A stretch of 58,770 nt of DNA from JBGTNQ01 sp964646785 (GCA_964646785.1 CAZYGU010000002.1:1-58770); one strand, 5' to 3'. Positions 34,681 through 42,879 are shown, counted from the first letter of the stretch. The notes: generated by a model from the letters alone, not told the origin. Translations and numbers: made by a program.

Positions 34681-34709
34681 GTGACATACAAAATAAATCA
34701 TGGTAATTT
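34681..34709 (+). promoter_or_regulatory. Promoter of the small cassette at 34754
   Basis: GTGACA, a 17-base spacer and an extended -10 (TGgTAATTT) predict a leader of about 35-40 bases carrying a Shine-Dalgarno sequence. Confidence 0.5.
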
Positions 34710-34753
34710 GTGCAAGGAATCACCACCATCACAACTTCCAGAGGGTATGAAGC

Positions 34754-35116
34754 ATGAATTCGAAACACGTTATTCATGAAGATGGGACTGAGAGTAGTGT
34801 CAGCAGTTATCCTATTCGCCCCGCAGATATTGATGTCGATAAGTTTTTCTGGGGAGCGTTCGGATGTGTAGATAGCGAGACATCTGCACGTTGGATCATT
34901 GCAACATGTAAAAAACAGAACAGTTGGAAACCATTTTCTGAGGCCGACGTCAAGTTTGTTTACGGAAATCATGGCTACGGTTTTACTTTTGGTCGTTTGC
35001 TTGATCAGGGGTATGTTGTAAAAAACTCAGTAACTGACATGTATCAAGTTACCCATGAGTTTGTTTGTCAGTGCTTTTTGGCAGCTCCAAGCGCCATGCA
35101 TGTGCTCACAACGTAA
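34754..35116 (+). CDS. Small soluble protein, unknown
   Basis: 120 residues from ATG 34754, with GAGGG eight bases upstream as a Shine-Dalgarno. No signal or membrane segment. The composition is aromatic and Cys-containing (KFFWGAFGCVDSETSARWIIATCKK, VKFVYGNHGYGFTFGRLLDQGYVVK). The middle could form a winged-helix-like or small alpha/beta fold, but I recognise no family. Samples of this gene are about 42-47 percent GC, above the surroundings. Promoter, Shine-Dalgarno and strong terminator make it a self-contained cassette, like the minus-strand gene at 24652. Confidence 0.68.
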   Translation: MNSKHVIHEDGTESSVSSYPIRPADIDVDKFFWGAFGCVDSETSARWIIATCKKQNSWKPFSEADVKFVYGNHGYGFTFGRLLDQGYVVKNSVTDMYQVTHEFVCQCFLAAPSAMHVLTT

Positions 35117-35133
35117 CCTGTGTAACAACATGT

Positions 35134-35164
35134 AATCCCACCCTCATCGAGGGTGGGATTTTTT
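35134..35164 (+). terminator. Rho-independent terminator
   Basis: A 12-bp perfect stem AATCCCACCCTC / GAGGGTGGGATT with loop ATC is followed by a T-run. Confidence 0.92.
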
Positions 35165-35180
35165 AAACTAAGTATTGCTC

Positions 35181-35189
35181 TGGTATACT
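35181..35189 (+). promoter_or_regulatory. Extended -10 promoter of the nuclease cluster
   Basis: TGgTATACT ends 7 bases before ATG 35197 and heads the closely packed genes 35197-39244. Confidence 0.55.
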
Positions 35190-35196
35190 AAATATC

Positions 35197-36030
35197 ATGA
35201 AGACTGAAAAAAGTATTTTTATTGTTAAAGCAGACGGGTCAAAAGAGGAATTTAATCCATCAAAACTCGAAAATTCACTACTGCGAGCAGGCGCACAACA
35301 TGAAACAGTGGATGAAATTGTTAATCATGTTGCAGCAGAATTAAGGGATGGTATGTCTACATCTCAAATCTACAAGCATGCATTTTTTCTATTAGACAAA
35401 AAACAGAGACCTGTTGCTACACGATACTCACTCCGACGAGCAATTATGGACCTTGGGCCATCTGGTTTTCCATTTGAAGATTTTGTCGGTCATATTCTTC
35501 GTGAAAAGGGATTTGAGGTTCTAACTGATCAAATGATTCTTGGTGGGTGTGTTGAGCATGAGGTTGATGTTGTCGCTTGGAACGAAAATAAACTTATTAT
35601 GGCTGAAGCAAAATTTCATAATGAGCTTGGAATAAAAAGTGATCTTAAGATCGCACTGTATGTAAAAGCACGTTTCGATGATTTGAAAGAAAACACGTTT
35701 ATGTATGGAAAGGAAAGAAAACTTGATGAGGGGTGGCTTATTACGAATACAAAATTTAGCACAACTGCGATTCATTATGCTGAATGCAAAGGACTGATTC
35801 TGATTGGGTGGAACTATCCAAAGGTTGGAAATCTTCAAGATATGATAGTCGATAGTGGACTTCATCCAATTACATGTCTTTCTACACTTACATCTTCACA
35901 AAAGAAAATGCTTATCGGTAGAGGTATTGTGCTTTGTAAGAGTCTTAAAGAAGACGATTCGCTTCTACGATCACTTGGTATGAACAAAGAAAAGATTGCG
36001 AAAGTTATACAAGAGGTAAACTCCTTATAG
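35197..36030 (+). CDS. ATP-cone domain fused to Mrr-like restriction endonuclease domain
   Basis: 277 residues. The N-terminal 90 or so residues resemble an ATP-cone (FIVKADGSKEEFNPSKLENSL, then VATRYSLRRAIMDLG), the nucleotide-sensing domain of ribonucleotide reductases and NrdR. The middle is a restriction-endonuclease-like fold: FEDFVGHILREKGFEV, then D124 in HEVDVVAW and E137-A-K139 in MAEAKFH, the D...ExK catalytic arrangement. The C-terminal 70 residues are helical (SQKKMLIGRGIVLCKSL). The domain pair suggests a nuclease gated by nucleotide level. Its stop is one base before the next nuclease gene. The substrate is unknown; defence and repair are both possible. Confidence 0.75.
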   Translation: MKTEKSIFIVKADGSKEEFNPSKLENSLLRAGAQHETVDEIVNHVAAELRDGMSTSQIYKHAFFLLDKKQRPVATRYSLRRAIMDLGPSGFPFEDFVGHILREKGFEVLTDQMILGGCVEHEVDVVAWNENKLIMAEAKFHNELGIKSDLKIALYVKARFDDLKENTFMYGKERKLDEGWLITNTKFSTTAIHYAECKGLILIGWNYPKVGNLQDMIVDSGLHPITCLSTLTSSQKKMLIGRGIVLCKSLKEDDSLLRSLGMNKEKIAKVIQEVNSL

Positions 36031-36031
36031 A

Positions 36032-36871
36032 ATGTCTCAATACTATAAACCAAAACGAAATTCCAACTGGAATTATGGAGGGCAACATTGGCGTCTTTCG
36101 CGCTCAAAGATTGATTTGTTTATGGAGTGCCAAAGATGTTTTTACATTGATAATAAGCTGGGAACATCACGACCAAAAGGATTTCCGTTTACTCTCAATA
36201 GTGCTGTCGATAAGCTTTTAAAAAAGGAATTTGATATTCATAGAGCTGCTGGAAGCAAACACCCACTGCTTAAGGCGTATGGACTTGATGCTGTGCCGTA
36301 TGCTCATCCACGTATGGATGAATGGAGGGACGCATTGAAAGGCGGTATTCAATACAAGCATCCAGCAACAGGTATGCTTATATCGGGTGGAATTGATGAT
36401 GTATGGGTTGATCCAAATGGGGAACTCATTATCGTTGACTACAAAGCAACTTCTAAAGATGAGGAAGTAAATCTTGATGCAGCATGGCAAGATGGATATA
36501 AAAGGCAAATGGAGGTATATCAATGGTTGTTTAGAAAAAATGACTTTCCTGTTTCTGAAACTGGATATTTTGTGTATGCAAATGGTCAGACAGATAGAGA
36601 ATCATTCGATGCAAAACTTGAATTCGATATCAAGCTTATTCCGTACAAAGGAAAGACAGATTGGATCGAAGATGTAATTCTTAATATAAAATCATGTCTT
36701 GATGGGGACCGTATTCCGCATGCAAATACCAATTGTGATTATTGTACATATGTCGCAACAATAAAAGATGTGCCTGAAAGTTCAAAAAAGGAAGTTTCGC
36801 AGGTTACAATCCCAAAAACAAAATATCCTAAAGTAGATAGTAACGGAAAAATGAAGAACACTTTATTTTAA
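36032..36871 (+). CDS. PD-(D/E)XK nuclease (RecB/Cas4-like) with paired CxxC motifs
   Basis: 279 residues. The catalytic core is visible as GGIDDVWVD (D122/D123) and ELIIVDYKAT (D136, K138), followed by a helix YKRQMEVYQWLF with the QxxxY-like motif of RecB/Cas4 nucleases. Two Cys pairs flank the core, C33-x2-C36 (ECQRCF) and C235-x2-C238 (CDYC), a layout compatible with an Fe-S cluster or zinc tying the ends together. The C-terminal 30 residues are Lys-rich. No cas genes or CRISPR array are nearby, so a repair or general DNA-processing role is likelier than spacer acquisition. Confidence 0.78.
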   Translation: MSQYYKPKRNSNWNYGGQHWRLSRSKIDLFMECQRCFYIDNKLGTSRPKGFPFTLNSAVDKLLKKEFDIHRAAGSKHPLLKAYGLDAVPYAHPRMDEWRDALKGGIQYKHPATGMLISGGIDDVWVDPNGELIIVDYKATSKDEEVNLDAAWQDGYKRQMEVYQWLFRKNDFPVSETGYFVYANGQTDRESFDAKLEFDIKLIPYKGKTDWIEDVILNIKSCLDGDRIPHANTNCDYCTYVATIKDVPESSKKEVSQVTIPKTKYPKVDSNGKMKNTLF

Positions 36872-36876
36872 TTTTC

Positions 36877-37473
36877 ATGGATAGGAAAACTGAACTGCTA
36901 AAAGAGGTACGAAATGAGGTTCTTGATCTTACAGATTCGCCACTGTATGAGTATCGAACAAAGAATAAATACTTTCCTGTTATTGGCGAAGGAAGTCATA
37001 GTGCGAAAATTATGTTTGTTGGAGAAGCGCCAGGAAGAAATGAGGCTAAAACTGGAAAGCCTTTTTGTGGACGTGCAGGTGAGGTACTAAACGAACTTCT
37101 TTTGCATGCTGGAATTAAACGTGAAGATGTTTATATTACGAATATTGTTAAAGATCGTCCACAAGAGAACAGAGACCCCACACAGGAGGAAATACAAATC
37201 TATGGACCATTCTTAGATCGACAAATTGATATTCTACAGCCTTCAATTATTGCGAGTCTTGGTAGGTATTCAATGGTATATATTATGGAAAAATTTAAGC
37301 TTCATGATGCATTAAAACCTATTAGCGCTATGCACGGAAAGGTGTTCCTTACTGAAGCATCATATGGGCCAGTGACAATTATTCCTCTTTACCACCCAGC
37401 TGTTGCAGTGTATAACGTACATATGAAGGGTGCTTTAATGGAAGACTTTAAAGTACTGAATCAATTTATATAA
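36877..37473 (+). CDS. Family-4-type uracil-DNA glycosylase lacking Fe-S cysteines
   Basis: 198 residues. Family-4 UDG motifs are clear: IMFVGEAPGRNEAKTGKPFCGRAG (active-site loop about residues 45-70), VYITNIVK, and the C-terminal YHPA motif (LYHPAVAVYN). These enzymes remove uracil from DNA and normally bind a 4Fe-4S cluster through four Cys. Here the N-terminal CxxC region reads LTDSPLYEY, the VKCRP Cys is D93, and the later EEIxxC position is Y109, so all four ligands appear absent. It lies 5 bases after the PD-(D/E)XK gene and 1 base before alaS. Confidence 0.85.
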   Translation: MDRKTELLKEVRNEVLDLTDSPLYEYRTKNKYFPVIGEGSHSAKIMFVGEAPGRNEAKTGKPFCGRAGEVLNELLLHAGIKREDVYITNIVKDRPQENRDPTQEEIQIYGPFLDRQIDILQPSIIASLGRYSMVYIMEKFKLHDALKPISAMHGKVFLTEASYGPVTIIPLYHPAVAVYNVHMKGALMEDFKVLNQFI

Positions 37474-37474
37474 T

Positions 37475-39244
37475 ATGCAATCACACGAAATCAGACACAG
37501 ATTTTTAGCTTTTTTTGAAAAAAGAGGACATAAAGTTATTCCTTCTGCATCACTAGTGCCTGAGAATGATCCTTCTGTTCTTTTTAATACAGCAGGTATG
37601 CAACCCCTTGTTCCATATCTACTTGGACAAACGCATCCAATGGGAAAAAGAATTGTTGATGTTCAAAAGTGCGTTCGTACTGGAGACCTTGAAGATATTG
37701 GTGATAATCGACACTTTTCATTTTTTGAAATGATGGGAAATTGGTCATTAGGTGATTATTTCAAAGAAGAAGCAATAACTTGGAGCTACGAGTTTCTTAC
37801 CTCAAAAGAGGAGGGGCTTGGTCTTGATCCTGCAAGACTTTATTTCACAATATTTGAAGGAGATGAAAACGCTCCATACGATGAGGAATCCAAAAAAATT
37901 TGGATAAGTTTGGGCATACCAGAAAACAGAATCTATGCATTACCTGCAGACGATAACTGGTGGAGTCCTGGAGACAATGGTCCATGTGGCCCTTGCAGTG
38001 AGATGTTTTATGATATGACAGGTAATGTAGGTGATCTATCACATCAAGAGTTTCTTCGTGCAGTAAAGGAAGAACAAGTTATTGAAATCTGGAACGATGT
38101 GTTCATGGAATTTGAAAAGAAAGATGGAAAAGTTATTGGTAAACTTGCTCAAAAAAATGTAGACACTGGAGCAGGTCTTGAGCGCATGACTGCTGTGATG
38201 CAGGGAAAACAAACAGCCTATGATACTGACATTTTGAAACCAGTTATGGATCTTATGGTAAAGGCTCAAAACAGTGATAAAAATAAAAAAATCATTGCTG
38301 ACCATTTACGTACAAGCGTTTTTCTTATTGGAGATGGGGTAATGCCATCAAATACAGATCGTGGGTATGTGCTCCGCCGCCTTATTAGACGCGCAGTTAT
38401 TAGCACAACGGATAAAACACTTGATGAGAAGAGAATTTCGATTTTCGTTGATACAGTAACTGATGTTTATAAGCACGCATATCCTGAACTTATTGCACAA
38501 AAAGAACATATAAAAAATGTATTAAATATTGAATGTGCAAAATTTGCTGATGCTCTAAAAAACGGTGTGAAAGAGTTTGAAAAGATTCTTAATCTTCCTT
38601 CTACAACTGTTACTGGTACACAATCCTCTATGCTTACAACATCATTTGGTTTACCTATAGAACTAATAACAGAACTTGCAGGTCAATACGGTAAAAATGT
38701 TGATTTAGATGAACATGATAAAGAAATTAAAAAGCACCAAGAACTATCACGTAGCTCTTCTGCTGGAATGTTTAAAGGAGGACTTGCAAACACTAGCGAA
38801 AAAACAGTTAAACTTCATACCGCACATCACTTATTGCTTGCAGCACTCCAGCAGGTACTCGGAAAAGAGGTAAAACAAAAGGGAAGTAATATCACCGAGG
38901 AAAGACTCCGTATTGATTTTGCATTTGATCGAAAAATGACCGAAGAAGAAAAGAAAGAAGTAGAAGATATTGTGAACAAAAATATTAAAGCAAACCATTC
39001 TGTTATAAGACGAGAAATGCCAAAAATTGAAGCGGAGTCAATTGGAGCTGAAATGGAATTTGGTGCAAAATACCCAGACATCGTTTCTCTCTACTTTATT
39101 GAAGATAAAGATGGAAATGCAATTTCAAAGGAATTTTGTGGGGGACCACATGTTGAACACACTGGTGAACTTGGAATATTTAAAATTCAAAAAGAAGAAG
39201 CTTCATCGCAAGGAGTTCGTCGTATAAAGGCAATACTCCAGTAG
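37475..39244 (+). CDS. alaS: Alanyl-tRNA synthetase, short form without C-Ala domain
   Basis: 589 residues against about 875 in E. coli. The class-II catalytic core is intact: RHRFLAFFEKRGH, NDPSVLFNTAGMQPLVPYLLG, DNRHFSFFEMMGNWSLGDYFK and DNGPCGPCSEM. The tRNA-binding helical region follows (DHLRTSVFLIGDGVMPSNTDRGYVLRRLIRRA). The editing domain has metal-ligand candidates HTAHH and CGGPH. The chain ends just after the editing domain (EASSQGVRRIKAIL), so the C-terminal C-Ala domain that joins catalysis and editing in larger enzymes is missing. Natural short AlaRSs are known in reduced genomes. Confidence 0.95.
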   Translation: MQSHEIRHRFLAFFEKRGHKVIPSASLVPENDPSVLFNTAGMQPLVPYLLGQTHPMGKRIVDVQKCVRTGDLEDIGDNRHFSFFEMMGNWSLGDYFKEEAITWSYEFLTSKEEGLGLDPARLYFTIFEGDENAPYDEESKKIWISLGIPENRIYALPADDNWWSPGDNGPCGPCSEMFYDMTGNVGDLSHQEFLRAVKEEQVIEIWNDVFMEFEKKDGKVIGKLAQKNVDTGAGLERMTAVMQGKQTAYDTDILKPVMDLMVKAQNSDKNKKIIADHLRTSVFLIGDGVMPSNTDRGYVLRRLIRRAVISTTDKTLDEKRISIFVDTVTDVYKHAYPELIAQKEHIKNVLNIECAKFADALKNGVKEFEKILNLPSTTVTGTQSSMLTTSFGLPIELITELAGQYGKNVDLDEHDKEIKKHQELSRSSSAGMFKGGLANTSEKTVKLHTAHHLLLAALQQVLGKEVKQKGSNITEERLRIDFAFDRKMTEEEKKEVEDIVNKNIKANHSVIRREMPKIEAESIGAEMEFGAKYPDIVSLYFIEDKDGNAISKEFCGGPHVEHTGELGIFKIQKEEASSQGVRRIKAILQ

Positions 39245-39281
39245 TTAAAAAACTACTACTGACTAGTTACAACTATTCAGC

Positions 39282-39287
39282 TATACT
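39282..39287 (+). promoter_or_regulatory. -10 box, leaderless type
   Basis: TATACT ends 6 bases before ATG 39294. Confidence 0.5.
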
Positions 39288-39293
39288 ATTCAT

Positions 39294-40475
39294 ATGTGGA
39301 ATTCTCATAAAGAAAAGCTTTGTATTATTTGTGATATTGGAAGTGCAACAGTATCAGCCGGATTAGTTTTGTTTACAGAAGGGAAGAAGCCTACAGTTCT
39401 CTATACAACAAAGTTGCCTATTTCTATTTCAGACAAGCCAGATTTTAATCATCTAGAAAATCTTATATATATTCTATTTGAAAAACTTCTTGTATCAATA
39501 AATGCAAACGCTTTTACATCAGCAGAATTTTCGCATTTCAAAAGTAAACATATCGAGCATGTATTCATCGTTCTCTCAACTCCATGGCATGCACTTAAAT
39601 CTTCACAAGTAGTTATTTCAAAAAAATTTTCTTTTATCCTCGATCAAGACTTAATCGAGGAATCAATCAAAGATGAGGAAGTGAAGTTTGAGCAAGAAGC
39701 CCTTGCAGGTCAGTTTGAGCAAGTAAAAAACAAGGATATACGGATGATTGAGAGAGAGATGATAGCTGTTAAATTGAATGGATATACAACCCCACATCCA
39801 TACGGAAAACGAGCAAGTAATGCTGAATTATCAGTCTATATGAGTCTTACGCCGCAAGGATTTGTCACGAAGCTTGAGGATATTCTCCATAAACACATTC
39901 ATACAAAACATATTTCTTTCCATACATTTCCCTTAAGTTTCTATGGAGCTGTCCGTGAAATGTACCCATATGAGGAAGAAGTTCTTCTTGTTGATATATC
40001 AGGTGAATCTACTGACATTTCATGCGTACGTGGTGGTATTATCCAAAAATCAATAACATTCCCATTAGGTAAAAATAGTGCTATTCGAAAAGTAATGGAA
40101 GTATTCTCAGTGACAGAGGAAATTGCGCGTTCATTTATAAATCTTTCTGAGAATGACTCTGCAGAACCAGCAACAAAAGAGAAAACGCTTGCGGCTATTG
40201 AGCAAAATCGTGATGAGTGGAAAAAATCATTTGATTCTTCATGTAGAGAACTTTCCTTGGGTACAGATAATGACTTTTTCTCTTGTTTTGTAACTACAGA
40301 TCAGGAAATTTCTGGTATGTACATTACTTGGATTAAAGAACAGGCTCAGCCACTTGGAATCAAAAACGTAATATTTGTTGACTCAGAAAAGGAAAAGGAT
40401 TTTATTGAATTTGGTAAGCATGTCACTCCTCATCCGTTTATTGCACTTGAAGCAATTTTTTTCGCAAGTCGATAG
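39294..40475 (+). CDS. Actin-fold ATPase-like protein (FtsA/PilM-like)
   Basis: 393 residues. An N-terminal CIICDIGSATVSAGLV resembles the phosphate-1 motif of actin-fold ATPases, and VLLVDISGESTDISCVRGG resembles phosphate-2. The region between (HVFIVLSTPWHA to SVYMSLTPQGF) could be an SHS2/1C-type insert as in FtsA and PilM. The C-terminus (IKNVIFVDSEKEKDFIEFG) fits the adenosine-side subdomain. It lacks an obvious FtsA-type C-terminal amphipathic helix. The following gene is a single-pass membrane protein, so a cytoplasmic partner of a membrane complex is plausible. Nucleotide binding is inferred. Confidence 0.6.
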   Translation: MWNSHKEKLCIICDIGSATVSAGLVLFTEGKKPTVLYTTKLPISISDKPDFNHLENLIYILFEKLLVSINANAFTSAEFSHFKSKHIEHVFIVLSTPWHALKSSQVVISKKFSFILDQDLIEESIKDEEVKFEQEALAGQFEQVKNKDIRMIEREMIAVKLNGYTTPHPYGKRASNAELSVYMSLTPQGFVTKLEDILHKHIHTKHISFHTFPLSFYGAVREMYPYEEEVLLVDISGESTDISCVRGGIIQKSITFPLGKNSAIRKVMEVFSVTEEIARSFINLSENDSAEPATKEKTLAAIEQNRDEWKKSFDSSCRELSLGTDNDFFSCFVTTDQEISGMYITWIKEQAQPLGIKNVIFVDSEKEKDFIEFGKHVTPHPFIALEAIFFASR

Positions 40476-40563
40476 ATGCATTCATTGAGAGTTTCTACAC
40501 ACTTACATTTCATTTGTAAATGTACTACAATTGTTGGGTATAAGATTTTTAAAGTTAATACTC

Positions 40564-41946
40564 ATGGCAAAGAATATTTTACAAGACATAGTTCCTCCAG
40601 AAAAACGTTCCATTCGAAATATCCCAGTACCTAATCGTAAAGATAAGTCTTTTGCACAACCAAAAATTATTGAAAAAAAGCCTGTTACTGAATACTCACA
40701 ATTTCCAACATACTCTTCTGATACCGTAGAAGAAGTTGAATCATCAAGTATGGAGACCTCTCCAAAGGTGTTTCCGTACTCCGGTAGAGGATTTGGAGGT
40801 AAACCATACTCAAGAAAAGGTATTTGGGCAGCCTGTGGAGGTGCGATTCTTATTGTATTAATAGCATTTTTCTCATTATTCACCGGTGCTACAGTAACAG
40901 TATCTCCAGTGGAAAAAACAGCATCTGTATCTGCTGATACCATACTAAGTGCCTATCAAGGCCAAACAGGAAGTGGTGTACCGTATGAAGTTGTGAAGAT
41001 ATCGAAAGATTTAGGTCAATCTGTAACAGCAACTGGCGAAGAAAAAGTTGAAAAAAAGGCAAGTGGAACCATTATCATATACAATAATGTTGATAAAAAT
41101 CCTCAGAGACTGATTAAAAATACCCGTTTTGAAACTGCTGAGGGTCTCACGTATCGAATCAATGACTCAGTAGTCGTACCCGGTCAGACTGCACCAAATA
41201 CACCAGGAAGTGTTGAAGTGGTGGTTTATGCTGATCAGCCAGGGGAATCATTCAACATCGGATTAACAGACTTCACAGTTCCTGGATTTAAAACTGATGC
41301 GAATCGATATCGAAATATTTTTGCTAGATCAAAAACTGAAATGACTGGAGGCTTTTCTGGAACTGTAAAAAAAGTTTCTGACAGTGATCTCACGAAAGTA
41401 AAAACCGATATTCATACAAGTCTTGAGGAAAGCTTATCGAAGGATATTCTTACTCAAGTACCTGCAGATTACATTTTGTATCAAGATGCTCTCTTTACAA
41501 CTTACGAATCTTTGCCCCAATCTGACATAAAAGGTAATTCTGTTACTATTAATGAAAGAGGTACTCTTGTTGGGGTTATGTTTAAGCGCTCGACTTTGGC
41601 TCAGTATTTAGCTAGTATGCTTGCTCCTGATCTCGTATCAAGTGTTCCACCGATGATTAAGGAAGTTGAAAATATTACCTTCACAATGAAAGACAAAGCT
41701 GGATTTAATCCACAGTCATCTAATACTTTCAATTTTACACTACAAGGTGATCTAACATTCGTAAGCCAGTTTGATCCGATTGCCCTTGCAAAAGATATGG
41801 CAGGAAAATCAAAATCATCACTTCCAGAAATATTGAAAAATTACCCTTCAATATCAAAGATCAATGCAGTTGTAAGGCCATTTTGGAAAAGAACACTTCC
41901 TTCAGATGTAAAGGACATCACAATCAAAGTTTCACTTAGTAAATAA
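40564..41946 (+). CDS. Membrane protein with baseplate J/gp47-like domain
   Basis: About 460 residues from ATG 40564 (MAKNILQDIVPPEKRS); a TTG 11 codons earlier is less likely. A cytoplasmic basic, Ser/Pro-rich stretch of about 85 residues precedes a transmembrane helix (about 92-112, GIWAACGGAILIVLIAFF). The extracytoplasmic part includes KKASGTIIIYNNVDKNPQRLIKNTRFETAEGL, a segment I associate with proteins annotated as baseplate J/gp47 in Patescibacteria. No other phage-tail genes are present, so this looks like a cellular surface protein rather than a prophage relic. It may pair with the actin-fold gene upstream. Confidence 0.6.
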   Translation: MAKNILQDIVPPEKRSIRNIPVPNRKDKSFAQPKIIEKKPVTEYSQFPTYSSDTVEEVESSSMETSPKVFPYSGRGFGGKPYSRKGIWAACGGAILIVLIAFFSLFTGATVTVSPVEKTASVSADTILSAYQGQTGSGVPYEVVKISKDLGQSVTATGEEKVEKKASGTIIIYNNVDKNPQRLIKNTRFETAEGLTYRINDSVVVPGQTAPNTPGSVEVVVYADQPGESFNIGLTDFTVPGFKTDANRYRNIFARSKTEMTGGFSGTVKKVSDSDLTKVKTDIHTSLEESLSKDILTQVPADYILYQDALFTTYESLPQSDIKGNSVTINERGTLVGVMFKRSTLAQYLASMLAPDLVSSVPPMIKEVENITFTMKDKAGFNPQSSNTFNFTLQGDLTFVSQFDPIALAKDMAGKSKSSLPEILKNYPSISKINAVVRPFWKRTLPSDVKDITIKVSLSK

Positions 41947-41967
41947 TATATTTTAATCTAATCAAGA

Positions 41968-42186
41968 ATGCCGAAAACCGGAAAAGAAATTATCGCTGTT
42001 GGTACTGTTACAGAAGCTCTCCCAAACATCCTTTTTAAGATAAAACCAGAAGGTGATGGAGATGAGTTTCTCGCATATCTCTCTGGAAAAATGAGGATGA
42101 ACAAAATTCGTGTACTTGTTGGAGACCGGGTTGAGGTTGAGATAGATCCTTACGGTGGAAAGGGGAGAATTACAAGACGTTTGTAG
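41968..42186 (+). CDS. infA: Translation initiation factor IF-1
   Basis: 72 residues with the S1/OB-fold of IF-1: VGTVTEALPNILFKI, FLAYLSGKMRMNKIRVLVGDRVEVEIDPY and a basic end GRITRRL. It binds the ribosomal A site during initiation. It precedes rpmJ and rpsM, the standard bacterial order. There is a small G/D insertion (PEGDGDEF) in the loop. Confidence 0.97.
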   Translation: MPKTGKEIIAVGTVTEALPNILFKIKPEGDGDEFLAYLSGKMRMNKIRVLVGDRVEVEIDPYGGKGRITRRL

Positions 42187-42214
42187 TTAAAAGGTCTATT
42201 ACTAGAGCCATTTC

Positions 42215-42244
42215 TTGACAAAGGAATCCATAGTATATTAGAAT
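42215..42244 (+). promoter_or_regulatory. Sigma-70-type promoter before rpmJ
   Basis: TTGACA (42215-42220), an 18-base spacer and TAGAAT (42239-42244) lie in the infA-rpmJ gap, giving a leader of about 45 bases. Confidence 0.6.
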
Positions 42245-42296
42245 GCCTAGTCACAGCGCATGAAGCATTAAAAACTTCAAGCACTAACCATTTATT

Positions 42297-42413
42297 ATGA
42301 AAGTTCGATCGTCAGTTAAAAAAATGTGTTCTCAATGTCAGGTAGTCCGAAGAAAGGGCTATGTGTATGTTGTTTGCAAGGCAAATCAACGTCATAAACA
42401 GAGACAGGGCTAA
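42297..42413 (+). CDS. rpmJ: 50S ribosomal protein L36
   Basis: 38 residues, encoded in the infA-rpsM gap. MKVRSSVKKMCSQCQVVRRK is the L36 N-terminus, followed by GYVYVVCKANQRHKQRQG. The zinc ligands C11, C14, C27 and H33 are present, so this is the C+ form. Confidence 0.97.
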   Translation: MKVRSSVKKMCSQCQVVRRKGYVYVVCKANQRHKQRQG

Positions 42414-42422
42414 CATATATCG

Positions 42423-42456
42423 TTAGTTTCAAGTTTTTTTATAAACTCAAAACTAA
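42423..42456 (+). other. Stem-loop in rpsM leader
   Basis: Nested inverted repeats, TTAGTTT / AAACTAA outside and AGTTT / AAACT inside, lie between rpmJ and rpsM. There is no terminal T-run. It could be a structured leader or processing site. Confidence 0.4.
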
Positions 42457-42498
42457 TACTGCATTCTCACTATAAAACTAACAACCTAAACTACTCAA

Positions 42499-42879
42499 AT
42501 GCGATTACTCGGTATAACACTTCCAGAAGAAAAACGTCTTGAAATTGGCTTGACTGCTCTTTTTGGTATTGGCCGACCACTTGCAAGAAAAATTCTTGAT
42601 CAAGCAAATATTGCATACAATTTGAAACCAAAGGATCTTAATGTAGATCAGGAAAACGAGATCAAGAAGTATGTCGAGGCAAACAAGGTTGAAGGTGATT
42701 TAAAACGAGAAATTGCGGGTAATGTTAAGAGATTGAAGGATATTAAAGCATATCGTGGTGTGCGACATATGCGAAGCCTTCCAGTTCGTGGTCAAAGAAC
42801 AAAAACGAACTCTCGAACACGTCGAGGTAATATTCGAAAGACTATGGGAACAGGAAGAAAGGTTGCCGACAAGAAGTAA
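42499..42879 (+). CDS. rpsM: 30S ribosomal protein S13
   Basis: 126 residues, normal length. MRLLGITLPEEKRLEIGLTALFGIG, then YRGVRHMRSLPVRGQRTKTNSRTRRG and a Lys-rich tail are diagnostic of S13, which contacts 16S rRNA in the head and the subunit bridge. Confidence 0.97.
   Translation: MRLLGITLPEEKRLEIGLTALFGIGRPLARKILDQANIAYNLKPKDLNVDQENEIKKYVEANKVEGDLKREIAGNVKRLKDIKAYRGVRHMRSLPVRGQRTKTNSRTRRGNIRKTMGTGRKVADKK

Noticed and set aside
40564..41946. Prophage remnant based on the baseplate-J-like domain
   Set aside because: No other phage structural, lysis or integrase genes are nearby, and the protein has a membrane anchor and sits among housekeeping genes.
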